Of a stretch of DNA of 64,000 nt, positions 16,373 to 25,880 are shown one piece after another. The notes beneath the pieces are model-generated. The model was not told the DNA's origin. It was given only the letters and a program-made list of their open reading frames with translations, and ran no database searches. This DNA comes from UBA6016 sp041915365 (GTDB taxonomy: Bacteria > Campylobacterota > Campylobacteria > Campylobacterales > UBA6016): the NCBI GenBank assembly GCA_041915365.1, contig JAYSBP010000006.1, positions 62,001 through 126,000 of the forward strand, read 5' to 3'. Both the position numbers and the translations under genes were made by a program. How positions within the stretch are numbered: position 1 is the stretch's first letter; the number at the start of each line of letters is the position of its first letter.

Positions 16373-18187
16373 CTATTTGGTAAGAAACTCAGCCAAAAGC
16401 CCTCTCGCTTCTTTGGCTATTTGTTCATCAGTTTTTATGTCAAACCACCGAAATTGCCGTCCACTTTGTTCTCGTCCGATTAACAAATCCCCGGAATCCC
16501 TGTACTGCAAGTCCAGCTCGGCTATGTCAAAACCGCTTTTTGTGGCGGCAAATTTTTTGAGCCTCTCATTGTCCACATCTTTTGTGTATAAATAACACCA
16601 CCCTTTTGGCGTATTTCTAGCCACTCTTCCTCGTAGCTGATGAAGGCTTGCTAATCCTAGCTTTTCTGCACCAACTATCACAATCGTTGAGAGTTTTGGA
16701 AGGCTGATGCCGACCTCCATTACGGTTGTTGAGATGATTAGTTCTCCACCGTCTTTGAATTCACGAAAGACATCCTCTTTTGCGCTATCTTTGCCGTGCG
16801 TCACAAACACCTTCTCAAAATGCTTGCGCCAAAAAGTCTCAGCCTCTTCAAGAGACATATACGAAGCGGTATCGCTCTTTTCGACTAGCGGATATATGAC
16901 GGCCGCTTGAAAACCTCTGGCTATCTCTGATTTTATATGAACAAAAAGCTCTTTGAAGCCATCTTTTGAGACGATGTGCGTTTGTATATCTTTTTGTATC
17001 GGCATCTCTTTTATGGTTGTGATGTCGGCTATCGTGGCCTCTATGAGCGCTTGGGTTCTAGGTATTGGCGTGGCGGAAAACTGAAAGTAATGCGGACGGA
17101 GTGAGCCATCGCTGACTAGCTTTGAGATTAGGTGTCTTTGGTTTGTTCCAAATCTATGCTGTTCGTCCACTATGAGCACTTCGCATTTTGGCAACTCTTT
17201 GTACAAAAGCGCATGCGTACCGACGATAAAATCAGCCTGAGCTATGTCACTATCTTTTGCGCGACTTGCCTGCGTGACGAGTATGCTTTTCTTTGGTAGG
17301 TATTTTGTCGCCTCTTCGTATATTTGATTTGCCAGTATCGATGTCGGCGCTAGCGCTATCGTCTTGCCTTTTTGGTTCATAAACGCAAGAGCCAATATGA
17401 CGGTAGTCTTGCCGCAACCGACATCACCGACTATCACCCTTTTTGCTTGAATATTTTTTTGGATGTCATTTTTGCAAGTTTTTATCGCCTCTATCTGGTC
17501 GTTTGTCGGAGAAAAAGGGAGTAGCTTCAAAAACACATTTTCATCCGCCGTCTCGATAGCTTTTGCCGGAAACTCGGTTTTTTTGGAAGAGAGGAGCTTT
17601 AGGTATGCGAATATTTCCGCTTTTTTTAGACTTTTTGTGATGTGTGAGCGCAAAGAGCCGTTTTCGTATAGCTCACTTATATTTTTTGGGAAGTGAAGAA
17701 GGGCTATGTCATTTGCCGTTTTTATGTCAAGTCCCTCGCTGATAAGCGATTGGGCGGTGATATATTTTGCACTAAGGAGTTTGTAGGTCTTGTTTTGCGC
17801 CCCTGAGACGTATACTTTGTTTATTTCACCTACCGCAGTTATTTTTTTTGGGTGAATGATTGACGGGGTGGGGTAGAGTGATATTTTGCCGTATAGATAC
17901 AGCTTGTCACCTATGGAGAAGATATTTTGCTGGTATCTTTTCGGGGAGAAAAATACGGCTTTTAGGTGCTTGTCATCGTGAGATGTTGCGATTATGTCGT
18001 ATTGTAGTGTTTTGGGGGTTCTTTGTTTGCCGAGTACTTCGCAAGCAATGGCGCAAAAATCCCCGTCGGAAAGTGGCCTATCAAGCGTGAAATCCTCGTA
18101 TTTTTGTGGAACGTGCAATGCTAGGTCGAGGACGGATATGATGCCTAGTTTTTTTATCCTCTCCTCGTCCGAGCGCTCAAAAAACAT
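16373..18187 (-). CDS. recG: ATP-dependent DNA helicase RecG
   Basis: Branch-migrates stalled replication forks and recombination intermediates. The 604-aa protein has an N-terminal wedge/OB region (about 40-130), Walker A GDVGCGKT at 254-261, the RecG-type motif II DEQH at 340-343, FSATPIPRTQAL (motif III) near 373 and QLRGRVAR (motif VI) near 535. It is shorter than the roughly 690-aa E. coli enzyme, mostly at the N-terminus, a length I regard as normal for this phylum. Its start abuts the end of the M16 gene, so the two form an operon with mqnC upstream. Confidence 0.95.
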   Translation of the reverse strand: MFFERSDEERIKKLGIISVLDLALHVPQKYEDFTLDRPLSDGDFCAIACEVLGKQRTPKTLQYDIIATSHDDKHLKAVFFSPKRYQQNIFSIGDKLYLYGKISLYPTPSIIHPKKITAVGEINKVYVSGAQNKTYKLLSAKYITAQSLISEGLDIKTANDIALLHFPKNISELYENGSLRSHITKSLKKAEIFAYLKLLSSKKTEFPAKAIETADENVFLKLLPFSPTNDQIEAIKTCKNDIQKNIQAKRVIVGDVGCGKTTVILALAFMNQKGKTIALAPTSILANQIYEEATKYLPKKSILVTQASRAKDSDIAQADFIVGTHALLYKELPKCEVLIVDEQHRFGTNQRHLISKLVSDGSLRPHYFQFSATPIPRTQALIEATIADITTIKEMPIQKDIQTHIVSKDGFKELFVHIKSEIARGFQAAVIYPLVEKSDTASYMSLEEAETFWRKHFEKVFVTHGKDSAKEDVFREFKDGGELIISTTVMEVGISLPKLSTIVIVGAEKLGLASLHQLRGRVARNTPKGWCYLYTKDVDNERLKKFAATKSGFDIAELDLQYRDSGDLLIGREQSGRQFRWFDIKTDEQIAKEARGLLAEFLTK

Positions 18188-19471
18188 CTATTTTGTGACT
18201 ACGGATACCGTTAGATTTGTGATTTCTGGGTGTGATTTGATAAATTCGTTTAGCTCGACAAGGGTTGTGTTTTTGATAAGCTCCAATTCATCTTTGTAAT
18301 AACCTAGTTTTTGCCCTAGATAAAACTCGTTAAAGCTTCTTGAGAGTCTTTGCGATAGTGTCTCCGCTCTCAGCGGTTCGCTACCTAGTATAAAGTTTTT
18401 GGCTCCGTCAAGCTCTTTTTGCGTCGCCCCGTCTTTGACAAATTCCTCTATTGTTTTTTTAACGAGCTCTTTTGCCTTCTCTTCGTTTTGCGGTTTTGTC
18501 TGTAAGTGCCCGCTAAAGCATGAGTTTGTTTTTGATAGGTTGAATCTGCCGTACGCTGAATACGCAAGACCATTTTTGACCCTTATTATCTCCATTAGGC
18601 GACTACCAAAACCGCTAGAGCCTAGAATAAATCCGGCAAGTCTTGCTTTGTATGCGTCTTTGTCTGACGCTTTTATATTTGCAGGTGAGCCAAAATATAT
18701 ATATGCTTGTTCTGTTTTTTTCTTGATTTTTATCTCTTTGGCGGAGCTTTTTGCATCAAAAAACTGCTCTTTTTGTGTTTTTACCCCTTTTGGTAGGCCG
18801 CTAAGTATAGCCCTTGTATAGCTCATGGCTTCGTCTTTGTCTATATCACCACCAACAACTACTACGCTATTTGCCAATGTTATATTGCTTGCTATGAACT
18901 CTTTTGTATTCTCTAGCGATATTGCACCAATACTCTCTTTTGTACCTAATGAATCATTCTCTAGCGGCGTTGACTTGAAAATCTCTTTTTTTAGTGCGGC
19001 GTCTGCTACATAGTCAAAGTCATCTTCTCTTTTTGCTATTTGAGATACTGTTATAAGCTTGATTTTTGAGAGTGCGTCATCGGAGTAGTTGGGGTCCGTG
19101 AGTAATTCTTTGGTTAGTTTGACGGCGTCGTTGGCATATTCTTTTAGTGATGAAAATTCTATTCCAGCGGTCTCAAAGCCACTATAGGCAGAGAGTTTTA
19201 TCGCTTTTTCATCAAGAAGAGTTGCAAATTTTGTGGAGCCTAGTTTTTTTGTCCCTTCATTGAGAAGTCTAAAAGATAGCTTGGATATGCCGTTTTTTTT
19301 GCCGTCTTTTATCGAACCGGCGTCCAAAAATACGACTTTTAGGCTGACGGTCGGGAGTGACCTGTCCTCCTCAAATATTACGGGTACGCTCACCCCGTCA
19401 ACATCCAAATGCAAAAGTGTGTTAGCCATTAATAAACCTTGAGTAAATATTAAAAATATGATTTTTTTCAT
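18188..19471 (-). CDS. M16 (pitrilysin-type) peptidase homologue lacking the zinc motif
   Basis: A 427-aa secreted protein with an N-terminal signal (about 1-16). It has the M16 two-domain plan: N-terminal half with DAGSIKDG and NEGTKKLGS at 50-80, and a C-terminal half with IRVKNGLAYSAYG and an R/Y pair near 310. The inverted zinc motif H-x-x-E-H expected between G61 and E72 reads ISKLSFRLLNEG, so neither histidine nor the glutamate is there. It is therefore likely a non-catalytic or regulatory member. Its first bases overlap mqnC's stop, and recG follows at once. Confidence 0.85.
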   Translation of the reverse strand: MKKIIFLIFTQGLLMANTLLHLDVDGVSVPVIFEEDRSLPTVSLKVVFLDAGSIKDGKKNGISKLSFRLLNEGTKKLGSTKFATLLDEKAIKLSAYSGFETAGIEFSSLKEYANDAVKLTKELLTDPNYSDDALSKIKLITVSQIAKREDDFDYVADAALKKEIFKSTPLENDSLGTKESIGAISLENTKEFIASNITLANSVVVVGGDIDKDEAMSYTRAILSGLPKGVKTQKEQFFDAKSSAKEIKIKKKTEQAYIYFGSPANIKASDKDAYKARLAGFILGSSGFGSRLMEIIRVKNGLAYSAYGRFNLSKTNSCFSGHLQTKPQNEEKAKELVKKTIEEFVKDGATQKELDGAKNFILGSEPLRAETLSQRLSRSFNEFYLGQKLGYYKDELELIKNTTLVELNEFIKSHPEITNLTVSVVTK

Positions 19472-20517
19472 TCGTAAACTTTTAGAATTTCATACGCAGT
19501 ATTGCGTTTTGCCGCTATCTCTCCGGCGTCTTTTATGAGGCGGACTATTTCGTCTTCTGCCATACGATTTGCCGCACCTGCCGCCGCTACGACGTTTTCC
19601 TCCATCATGGTACTGCCCATATCATTCGCCCCAAAAAACAAAGCGCTTTGTCCGATATGTGAACCTTGTGTCACCCAAGAGCTTTGAAGGTTCTTGAAGT
19701 TGTCGAGATATAGCCTTGAGAGCGCCAAAATCCGTAAATATCTATTTGACGTCGCCTTTGTGATATTCGGATACTCTTTGAAAAGCGGGGTGTTGTCTGG
19801 CTGGAAAGACCAGAGAATAAAGGCTCTAAAGCCGCCCGTCTCATCTTGCAAATTTCTAAGATGCTCTAGATGTTCCACAATCTCTTCATCACTCTCCACC
19901 GACCCAAACATCATAGTTGCGGTAGTCTTCATCCCTATCTCGTGCGCCGCTTTGTGTACGCCAAGCCACCCCGCCGTATTTTGCTTATTTGGCGATATGA
20001 TATTTCGTACTCTGTCGGATAGTATTTCCGCTCCAGCACCTGGGATAGACGATAGCCCTTTTGCTTTGAGCCTTTTGAGCACGTCAAGTTCGGTAATTTC
20101 GGAGACTTTTGCGATATATGCTATCTCTGCCGCAGAAAATCCATGTATCGTAATTTGCGGAAATCTAGCGTGTATGAACTCTACAAGCTCTTCGTAGTAC
20201 TCGATTTTTAACTTTGGATGTACGCCGCCTTGAAACAGTATCTGAGTGCCACCTATGGCTATTAGCTCTTCTATCTTTTGGGCTATTGTCTCGTGGTCTA
20301 GTATATAGCCATCTTCGTCGTGCACACCTCGCTTGAATGCGCAAAATTTGCATCCCGCATTGCAAATATTTGTGTAGTTTATATTTCTATCTACGATGAA
20401 CGTTGTTATTTTGTCTTTGTGTAGTTTTTGTTTGACTTCGTATGCACGCTTTCCTAGCTCCAAAAGCGGGGAGTTGCGTAAGAGGTCCAATGCTTGTTGT
20501 TTGGTTAGTCTTGACAT
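19468..20517 (-). CDS. mqnC: Cyclic dehypoxanthinyl futalosine synthase MqnC
   Basis: Radical SAM enzyme of the futalosine menaquinone pathway that cyclises dehypoxanthine futalosine. The [4Fe-4S] cysteines C-x3-C-x2-C are at 52, 56 and 59 (CNAGCKFC). Further family blocks are GGTQILFQGGVHP, HGFSAAEI and GAGAEILSDRVR, with a C-terminal GSHIGQSALFFGANDMGST. I choose the ATG giving MSRLTKQQAL because it matches family N-termini; an in-frame TTG 18 bases upstream is the alternative. Together with the UbiA-type gene it shows that this organism makes menaquinone by the futalosine route. Confidence 0.93.
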   Translation of the reverse strand: MSRLTKQQALDLLRNSPLLELGKRAYEVKQKLHKDKITTFIVDRNINYTNICNAGCKFCAFKRGVHDEDGYILDHETIAQKIEELIAIGGTQILFQGGVHPKLKIEYYEELVEFIHARFPQITIHGFSAAEIAYIAKVSEITELDVLKRLKAKGLSSIPGAGAEILSDRVRNIISPNKQNTAGWLGVHKAAHEIGMKTTATMMFGSVESDEEIVEHLEHLRNLQDETGGFRAFILWSFQPDNTPLFKEYPNITKATSNRYLRILALSRLYLDNFKNLQSSWVTQGSHIGQSALFFGANDMGSTMMEENVVAAAGAANRMAEDEIVRLIKDAGEIAAKRNTAYEILKVYE

Positions 20518-20600
20518 GGCTTTTATTGTAGACAAAAAATGTTTTTTTTATGATTAAGGCGGTACAATTTCGGCACTCACAAAACAGGGACAAGGCTTAC

Positions 20601-21173
20601 ATGAGCACGCTCGACATAGTTGTTTTATTTTTGGTTTTTGCGCTTGGGCTAAAAGGGTTTCTGCACGGTTTTGTAAGGGAAGTCGCTGGACTTGCCGCAA
20701 TAATCGGCGGTATTTTTTTGGCATCTAGATTTTCGTCTTCAATGTCTGATTTACTCACATCAATATTTAATCTACAGAGCGCCACAACAGCTTCTGTTGT
20801 TGCTTTTATAGCTCTTTTTGCGCTTATTTGGTTTGGTATTACTTTTGCGGCCTCCTTGGTTTCAAAGGCTATAGATATGAGCGGCATGGGGATAGCCGAT
20901 AAAATACTTGGGTTTGTCGCCGCCGGTGGAAAGATATTTTTGATACTCTCTGTTATAGTTTTTGCCCTCTCCAACATCTCTCTTTTACAAAGCAAATTAG
21001 AGGGCTTTACGAAAGATAGTTTTATGTTTGGGCCTATGAAAACAGCCGGTGGATTTATTATGAAGCTAAAGCCCGAAGAGCTTAATGCGTCAACTATTAC
21101 CGACAAAGTCAAAGAAGAGGCGATGAAAGAGGCGACAAAGGAGATTAATAAGTCTCTGGGAGTCAAAAAATGA
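20601..21173 (+). CDS. cvpA: CvpA family membrane protein
   Basis: A 190-aa protein with four membrane segments and the family N-terminus: STLDIVVLFLVFALGLKGF, then GFVREVAGLAAIIGGIFLA. CvpA proteins affect envelope homeostasis and colicin V export in enterics; the precise role is unclear. The start at 20601 has AAGG seven bases upstream, whereas a 17-codon longer frame lacks a site. Its TGA overlaps the fur start (ATGA). The C-terminal 40 residues are charged and cytoplasmic. Confidence 0.88.
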   Translation: MSTLDIVVLFLVFALGLKGFLHGFVREVAGLAAIIGGIFLASRFSSSMSDLLTSIFNLQSATTASVVAFIALFALIWFGITFAASLVSKAIDMSGMGIADKILGFVAAGGKIFLILSVIVFALSNISLLQSKLEGFTKDSFMFGPMKTAGGFIMKLKPEELNASTITDKVKEEAMKEATKEINKSLGVKK

Positions 21174-21640
21174 CAAAAGAGAAGTCCGTAGACGCCTTAA
21201 TAACAAAGCTTAGAGAGAGGGTAAAAGAGCAAAACCTGAAAAACACCACGCAAAGAGAAGTTATTATCCGTGCGATGTTTAAGCACAAGGGGCATTTTAC
21301 CCCAGAAGAAATTTTGGGTTTTACTCAAAAAGAAGAGGGTGGAAAAAATATCGGAATAGCCACCGTTTATAGGGCTCTTAACTTTTTTGAACAAGAGGGG
21401 TTTGTGGTTAGCATATCTTTTGGGGCGGACGGCAAGAGATATGAGCTAAACGTCAAAGAGCATCACGACCACATGATTTGCGACGAGTGTGAAAAAATCA
21501 TAGAGTTCGAGTCCGACGAGATAGAGAAGCTTCAGGAGGCTGAAGCGGCAAAAAAAGGGTTTTTGATTAAAGACCACGCAATGCAACTGCACGGAATATG
21601 CAAAGAGTGCCAACAACAAGAGAAGGGAAAGACTAGATAA
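21170..21640 (+). CDS. fur: Ferric uptake regulator Fur
   Basis: Iron-responsive repressor of 156 aa. The winged helix (about 25-90, with TTQREVIIRAMFKHKGHFTP and ATVYRALNFF) precedes the dimerisation/metal domain: HHDHMICDEC near 98-107 supplies His ligands and the first structural Cys pair (C104, C107), and GICKEC supplies the second (C143, C146). It overlaps cvpA by four bases and lysS starts two bases later. The fur-lysS-glyA order is the one in C. jejuni (Cj0400-Cj0402) as I recall. PerR is possible but the neighbourhood favours Fur. Confidence 0.92.
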   Translation: MTKEKSVDALITKLRERVKEQNLKNTTQREVIIRAMFKHKGHFTPEEILGFTQKEEGGKNIGIATVYRALNFFEQEGFVVSISFGADGKRYELNVKEHHDHMICDECEKIIEFESDEIEKLQEAEAAKKGFLIKDHAMQLHGICKECQQQEKGKTR

Positions 21641-21642
21641 AG

Positions 21643-23124
21643 ATGTTTGATAATTTATACACGCAACAAAGGATAGAAAAAGCCGAAAGCCTGAAGGCAA
21701 TGGGTAAAAATCCTTACACTTCCGTATCAAAAAGGGATAGCAATACAGCTGATTTTATAAAAAATAATCAATATATTTTTGACCTTGAAGAGGGAAACAA
21801 AAAAAGCGACAAGATATACACTATCTCTGGGCGTATAAAATTTCTTAGGCTTATGGGTAAAGCGGCTTTTGCAAAGATAGAAGACGAAGCGGGAGTGGTG
21901 CAGATATACTACTCAAAAAATGATCTCGGCGATTGGTTTGCGGAACTTGTCAAGCTTGCAGAGGTTGGTGACATCGTAGAAGTAAGCGGCTATGCGTTTG
22001 TTACCAAGACTGGTGAGCTTACGATGCACGTTCATGGAATGGAGATACTTACAAAAGCGATAAATCAACTCCCAGAGAAGTTTCACGGACTAACCGATAT
22101 GGAGACAAGATATAGACAAAGATACCTTGACCTTATTATGAACCGTGATGTGCTCGATACGCTAAAAACAAGAAGTAGAGTCGTTAGCCTTGTTAGAAGA
22201 TTTTTTGAAGATGAGGGGTTTTTGGAAGTTGAGACACCGATGCTTCATCCGATAGCGGGAGGGGCGACGGCTAGACCGTTCATAACCCATCACAATGCCC
22301 TCGGTGAAGATAGGTATCTTCGTATAGCGCCAGAGCTTTACCTCAAAAGATTGATAGTCGGCGGGTTCGAGGCCGTGTTTGAAATCAATAGAAGCTTTAG
22401 AAACGAGGGTATAGACCATACGCACAACCCTGAATTTACGATGATTGAGTTTTATAGAGCCTATAAAAACTATGAATATCTAATGGATGTGACGCAAAGA
22501 CTTTTTGTATATCTAAGAGAAAATCTCGGGCTTTCAAATGTTATTACGATAGGCGAAGTAGAGGTTGACCTAGCTAAGTTTAGTAGAGTTGATTATGTAA
22601 AATCTCTAACAGACATAGGTGGTGTACCTGTTGAGGCCACAAAAGATAGAGATAGCATCAAGGGATATCTAAAATCAAAAGAGATTGAGTTTGAAGAGAA
22701 GTTAAACTATGGTGAACTGCTCGGCGAGCTATTTGATAATTTTGTTGAGAAAAAACTTATCAATCCTACCTTTGTAACAGGATTCCCGGTAGAAATATCA
22801 CCTCTTGCTAAAAGAAGCGAGCTAAATCCCGAGATAACAGACAGATTCGAGCTATTTATTGCTGGACGGGAGATTGCAAACGGCTTTAATGAGCTTAATG
22901 ACCCAATCGATCAATATGAGAGATTTAAAAAACAAGTTGAAGCAAAAGCGGCCGGTAATGTCGAGGCAAACGATATGGATGAAGACTTCGTAGAGGCTTT
23001 AAAATACGGTATGCCTCCAACCGCAGGACAGGGTATCGGTATCGATAGGCTTGTTATGCTGCTTACTGGGCAAGAGTCGATAAAGGATGTTATTTTGTTC
23101 CCTGCAATGAGAAGATTAAGTTAA
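21643..23124 (+). CDS. lysS: Lysyl-tRNA synthetase, class II
   Basis: Charges tRNA-Lys. The 493-aa enzyme has an N-terminal OB-fold anticodon-binding domain (about 55-160, with ISGRIKFLRLMGKAAFAKI) and a class II catalytic core: motif 1 in the FLEVETPML segment near 186, motif 2 starting FRNEGIDHTHNPEF near 255 and motif 3 GIGIDRLVMLLTG near 465. Length and motifs are typical. It starts two bases after fur and is followed by glyA after 15 bases. Confidence 0.96.
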   Translation: MFDNLYTQQRIEKAESLKAMGKNPYTSVSKRDSNTADFIKNNQYIFDLEEGNKKSDKIYTISGRIKFLRLMGKAAFAKIEDEAGVVQIYYSKNDLGDWFAELVKLAEVGDIVEVSGYAFVTKTGELTMHVHGMEILTKAINQLPEKFHGLTDMETRYRQRYLDLIMNRDVLDTLKTRSRVVSLVRRFFEDEGFLEVETPMLHPIAGGATARPFITHHNALGEDRYLRIAPELYLKRLIVGGFEAVFEINRSFRNEGIDHTHNPEFTMIEFYRAYKNYEYLMDVTQRLFVYLRENLGLSNVITIGEVEVDLAKFSRVDYVKSLTDIGGVPVEATKDRDSIKGYLKSKEIEFEEKLNYGELLGELFDNFVEKKLINPTFVTGFPVEISPLAKRSELNPEITDRFELFIAGREIANGFNELNDPIDQYERFKKQVEAKAAGNVEANDMDEDFVEALKYGMPPTAGQGIGIDRLVMLLTGQESIKDVILFPAMRRLS

Positions 23125-23139
23125 ATAAAGGATAAAAAG

Positions 23140-24387
23140 ATGGGTTTTTTGGAAAATAGCGACAAGCAAGTTTATGACATATTACAAAAAGAGCTTGGTA
23201 GGCAGACTCATCACCTTGAGATGATAGCCTCTGAGAACTTCACGTTTCCATCAGTTATGGAGGCATCCGGAAGTATTTTTACGAACAAGTATGCAGAGGG
23301 CTATCCGTACAAAAGATATTATGGTGGATGCGAGTTTGCCGATGAAGTTGAGCAGCTGGCAATAGATAGAGCAAAAGAGCTTTTTGGTTGCGCCTATGCA
23401 AACGTACAACCGCATGCGGGCTCGCAAGCAAACGGAGCCGTATTTACTGCACTTTTGAACCCTTATGACAAAATACTCGGTATGGACCTATCGCACGGTG
23501 GACACTTGACGCATGGCGCAAAGGTCAATTTCAGCGGTCAAAACTACGAAAGCTTTAGCTATGGAGTTGAGCTTGACGGCTATATCAACTATGACAGAGT
23601 TCAAGACATAGCAAATATCGTAAAACCAAAGATGATTATCTGCGGCGCAAGCGCATATTCAAGAGAACTTGATTTCAAAAGATTTAAAGAGATAGCAGAC
23701 TCTGTCGGTGCAATACTATTTGCAGATATCGCCCACTATGCCGGACTTATAGCCGCAGGCGAGTATCCAAGCCCATTCCCGTACGCTGATGTTGTAACTA
23801 CGACCACCCACAAGACTCTTAGAGGTCCAAGAGGTGGTATGATAATGACAAATAGTGAAGAGATAGCGACAAAAATCAATAAAGCAGTGTTTCCAGGTAT
23901 GCAAGGCGGGCCGCTTGTACACATCATGGCGGCAAAAGCCGTCGGTTTCGGTGAAAATCTAAAGCCTGAGTGGAAAACATACGCAAAACAGGTAAAAGCA
24001 AATATTAAAGTTCTTGCGGAAATTTTGGTAAACAGAGGGTACGATATAGTATCTGGCGGTACGGACTCACATCTTGTTCTTGTAAGCCTGCTAAACAAAG
24101 ATTTCTCAGGAAAAGATGCGGATGCGGCACTCGGACGAGCTGGTATCACCGTAAATAAAAATACAGTTCCAGGTGAGACAAGAAGTCCTTTTGTAACGAG
24201 CGGTATTCGTATCGGTTCTCCGGCTCTGACTGCCAGAGGTATGAAAGAGGAAGAATTCAAGATAATAGCTAACGCTATATGTGATGTATTTGATGATATA
24301 AACAACGAAGAAAAACAAAAAGAGATTGCCTCAAAAATGAAAGAGCTTGCGAGTAAATTTGTGATTTACGATAGAGCAATATACTAA
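23140..24387 (+). CDS. glyA: Serine hydroxymethyltransferase
   Basis: PLP enzyme that interconverts serine and glycine and supplies one-carbon units on tetrahydrofolate. The 415-aa sequence has SENFTFPSVMEA near 29, KYAEGYPYKRYYGGCEF near 51, the PLP lysine in VTTTTHKTLRGPRGG (Lys about 230), and SGTRSPFVT-like GETRSPFVTSGIRIG near 345. AAAGG precedes its ATG by eight bases. It forms an operon with fur and lysS upstream and the DUF1882 gene downstream. Confidence 0.96.
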   Translation: MGFLENSDKQVYDILQKELGRQTHHLEMIASENFTFPSVMEASGSIFTNKYAEGYPYKRYYGGCEFADEVEQLAIDRAKELFGCAYANVQPHAGSQANGAVFTALLNPYDKILGMDLSHGGHLTHGAKVNFSGQNYESFSYGVELDGYINYDRVQDIANIVKPKMIICGASAYSRELDFKRFKEIADSVGAILFADIAHYAGLIAAGEYPSPFPYADVVTTTTHKTLRGPRGGMIMTNSEEIATKINKAVFPGMQGGPLVHIMAAKAVGFGENLKPEWKTYAKQVKANIKVLAEILVNRGYDIVSGGTDSHLVLVSLLNKDFSGKDADAALGRAGITVNKNTVPGETRSPFVTSGIRIGSPALTARGMKEEEFKIIANAICDVFDDINNEEKQKEIASKMKELASKFVIYDRAIY

Positions 24388-24415
24388 AAAATACAAATCA
24401 AGGAAATAGTGCCCG

Positions 24416-24958
24416 ATGTACAACGTAGATATAAAACTTATTAAGATGTGCACGACGCACTATTGGCAAAAAAAAGACCTTGGAAGTGAAAAGCTAGAGT
24501 TTAAGGGTAAGACATATTTTAATAAATTTGAGAGGGTTGACAAGCCTCTTACTATGCAGGTAATGAGTGACCATCAAGATGGTAAAATTACGGTTGCCCA
24601 TTCGCTTATACTGCCAAATCAAAAGGTAGAAAATATAGTTTTTGACTATAACGGCAGAGATCCGGAGCGTTTTTGGCACAGGGCGCAACTATTGTTTCGT
24701 GAAGAGGGTTTTATTAACTTTACGGCCTACAAGACAAAGACTGAGGGGCACTTGCATTTATATATTCACAAAGGGCATACCACGCTTCACGAAGGGATAC
24801 ATTTGGCAAAGACGCTATCGATGAAGCTTAGTCAAAGACTTCCGACGCAGTGGAACGTATTTCCGAACGATCAAATTCCGACCGAGTACAATATACTGAC
24901 GCTACCGTACGACCTTTACCAAAAAGAGCGTGGAGCGTCTTGGTCAAAACATCTATAA
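24416..24958 (+). CDS. DUF1882 family protein
   Basis: Campylobacterota-restricted protein of 180 aa with no known function, equivalent by position to Cj0403 between glyA and a SPOR-domain gene as I recall. No signal or membrane segment. Notable residues: the conserved core FDYNGRDPERFWHRAQLL (near 76-93), the strand GHLHLYIHKGHTTLHEGIHL (near 110-129) rich in histidines, and QWNVFPNDQIPTEYN. The D-x-N and H-L-H-L-Y patterns recall archaeo-eukaryotic primase folds, but that is only an impression. AAGGAAAT lies before the ATG. Confidence 0.8.
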   Translation: MYNVDIKLIKMCTTHYWQKKDLGSEKLEFKGKTYFNKFERVDKPLTMQVMSDHQDGKITVAHSLILPNQKVENIVFDYNGRDPERFWHRAQLLFREEGFINFTAYKTKTEGHLHLYIHKGHTTLHEGIHLAKTLSMKLSQRLPTQWNVFPNDQIPTEYNILTLPYDLYQKERGASWSKHL

Positions 24959-24978
24959 AATTAAATTAGGGAGAGGTA

Positions 24979-25878
24979 ATGCAGATGGATGATAAAAACG
25001 AATTAAACGATCTGCTGCTCGGCAATCAAAAAGAGAGTAGCTCTAGTAAAAAATTCTTCCTCATTGCTGCCGGCATACTGCTTTTATTTTTTATCATAAT
25101 CGGAATTATGAAATTTATGGGCTCTTCTGATACAAAGCAACCGTTACCGATAACCGCCGCTGATCAGATGAAAAAAATACCTGAGCCTGCAATGCAGCAA
25201 CCAGCCATGCAAAATAATAACGCCACTGCCGCACCTGCCGATTCAAATGCCTCCGCTACGGCTGACGAGAAGTTGAATGCTATCGTTAAGAAGTTACAAC
25301 AAGACGCACAGTCTCAGGCCACAAGCGCTCCTGTGGCCAATGTTGCTCAGCCTACGGCAAATGCACCGGTTCAAGTCCCAGTAGCAACTAAGCAACAAGT
25401 GCAACAGCATCAAGGTACGCAACAAGCGGCCCCAAAAACAACCGTTGTGACAGTGCCTATCAAAACTGCATCAGTTGCACCACAGCCAGTTGTTAAAGCT
25501 GTCAAAGAAGAGCCTAAAAAAGAGGATGTAAAAAAAGCGTTTAAAGAGGCCACAAAGAACGTAACAAAGACGACAGCAAAAGCTGAAGCTAAACCGAAAG
25601 CGACTCAAGCCGACACAAAGCCTAAAACGGCAACAACTGCGACGGCGGGTACTTACTATGTCCAAGTCGGATACTTTGAAAGCGAAGCAGCCGCAAAGGG
25701 TCTGAGAGAGAAAGCAAATTCCGCTGGATTTGGCTCAACGACGAAAGCTGCCGTTAAAAATGATAAGAATATTACAAAAGTATGGGTTGGGCCTTTTGAC
25801 TCAAAAGAGGATGCCGCAAAAGCTCTTCCTAAGATAAGAGAGCAAGTCAAAAGCGATGCGTTTATTATAAAAGGGTAG
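24979..25878 (+). CDS. SPOR-domain inner-membrane protein
   Basis: A 299-aa bitopic protein: short cytoplasmic N-terminus (DDKNELNDLLLGNQ), one membrane helix (about 27-45), a long low-complexity linker rich in Ala, Gln, Pro, Lys and Thr (about 55-215), and a C-terminal SPOR domain (about 222-299, starting TYYVQVGYF and ending in VWVGPFDSKEDA). SPOR domains bind denuded glycan strands at the septum, so a division role is likely. AGGGAGAGG serves the ATG at 24979; a second ATG six bases later is equally well placed. It corresponds by order to Cj0404. Confidence 0.85.
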   Translation: MQMDDKNELNDLLLGNQKESSSSKKFFLIAAGILLLFFIIIGIMKFMGSSDTKQPLPITAADQMKKIPEPAMQQPAMQNNNATAAPADSNASATADEKLNAIVKKLQQDAQSQATSAPVANVAQPTANAPVQVPVATKQQVQQHQGTQQAAPKTTVVTVPIKTASVAPQPVVKAVKEEPKKEDVKKAFKEATKNVTKTTAKAEAKPKATQADTKPKTATTATAGTYYVQVGYFESEAAAKGLREKANSAGFGSTTKAAVKNDKNITKVWVGPFDSKEDAAKALPKIREQVKSDAFIIKG

Positions 25879-25880
25879 TT

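Noticed and set aside
20597..21166. 189-codon open frame antisense to cvpA
   Set aside because: Exact antisense shadow of a well-supported membrane protein gene; no ribosome site and no domain.
23736..24305. 189-codon open frame antisense to glyA
   Set aside because: Lies entirely within glyA; its composition is the reverse reading of conserved glyA codons.
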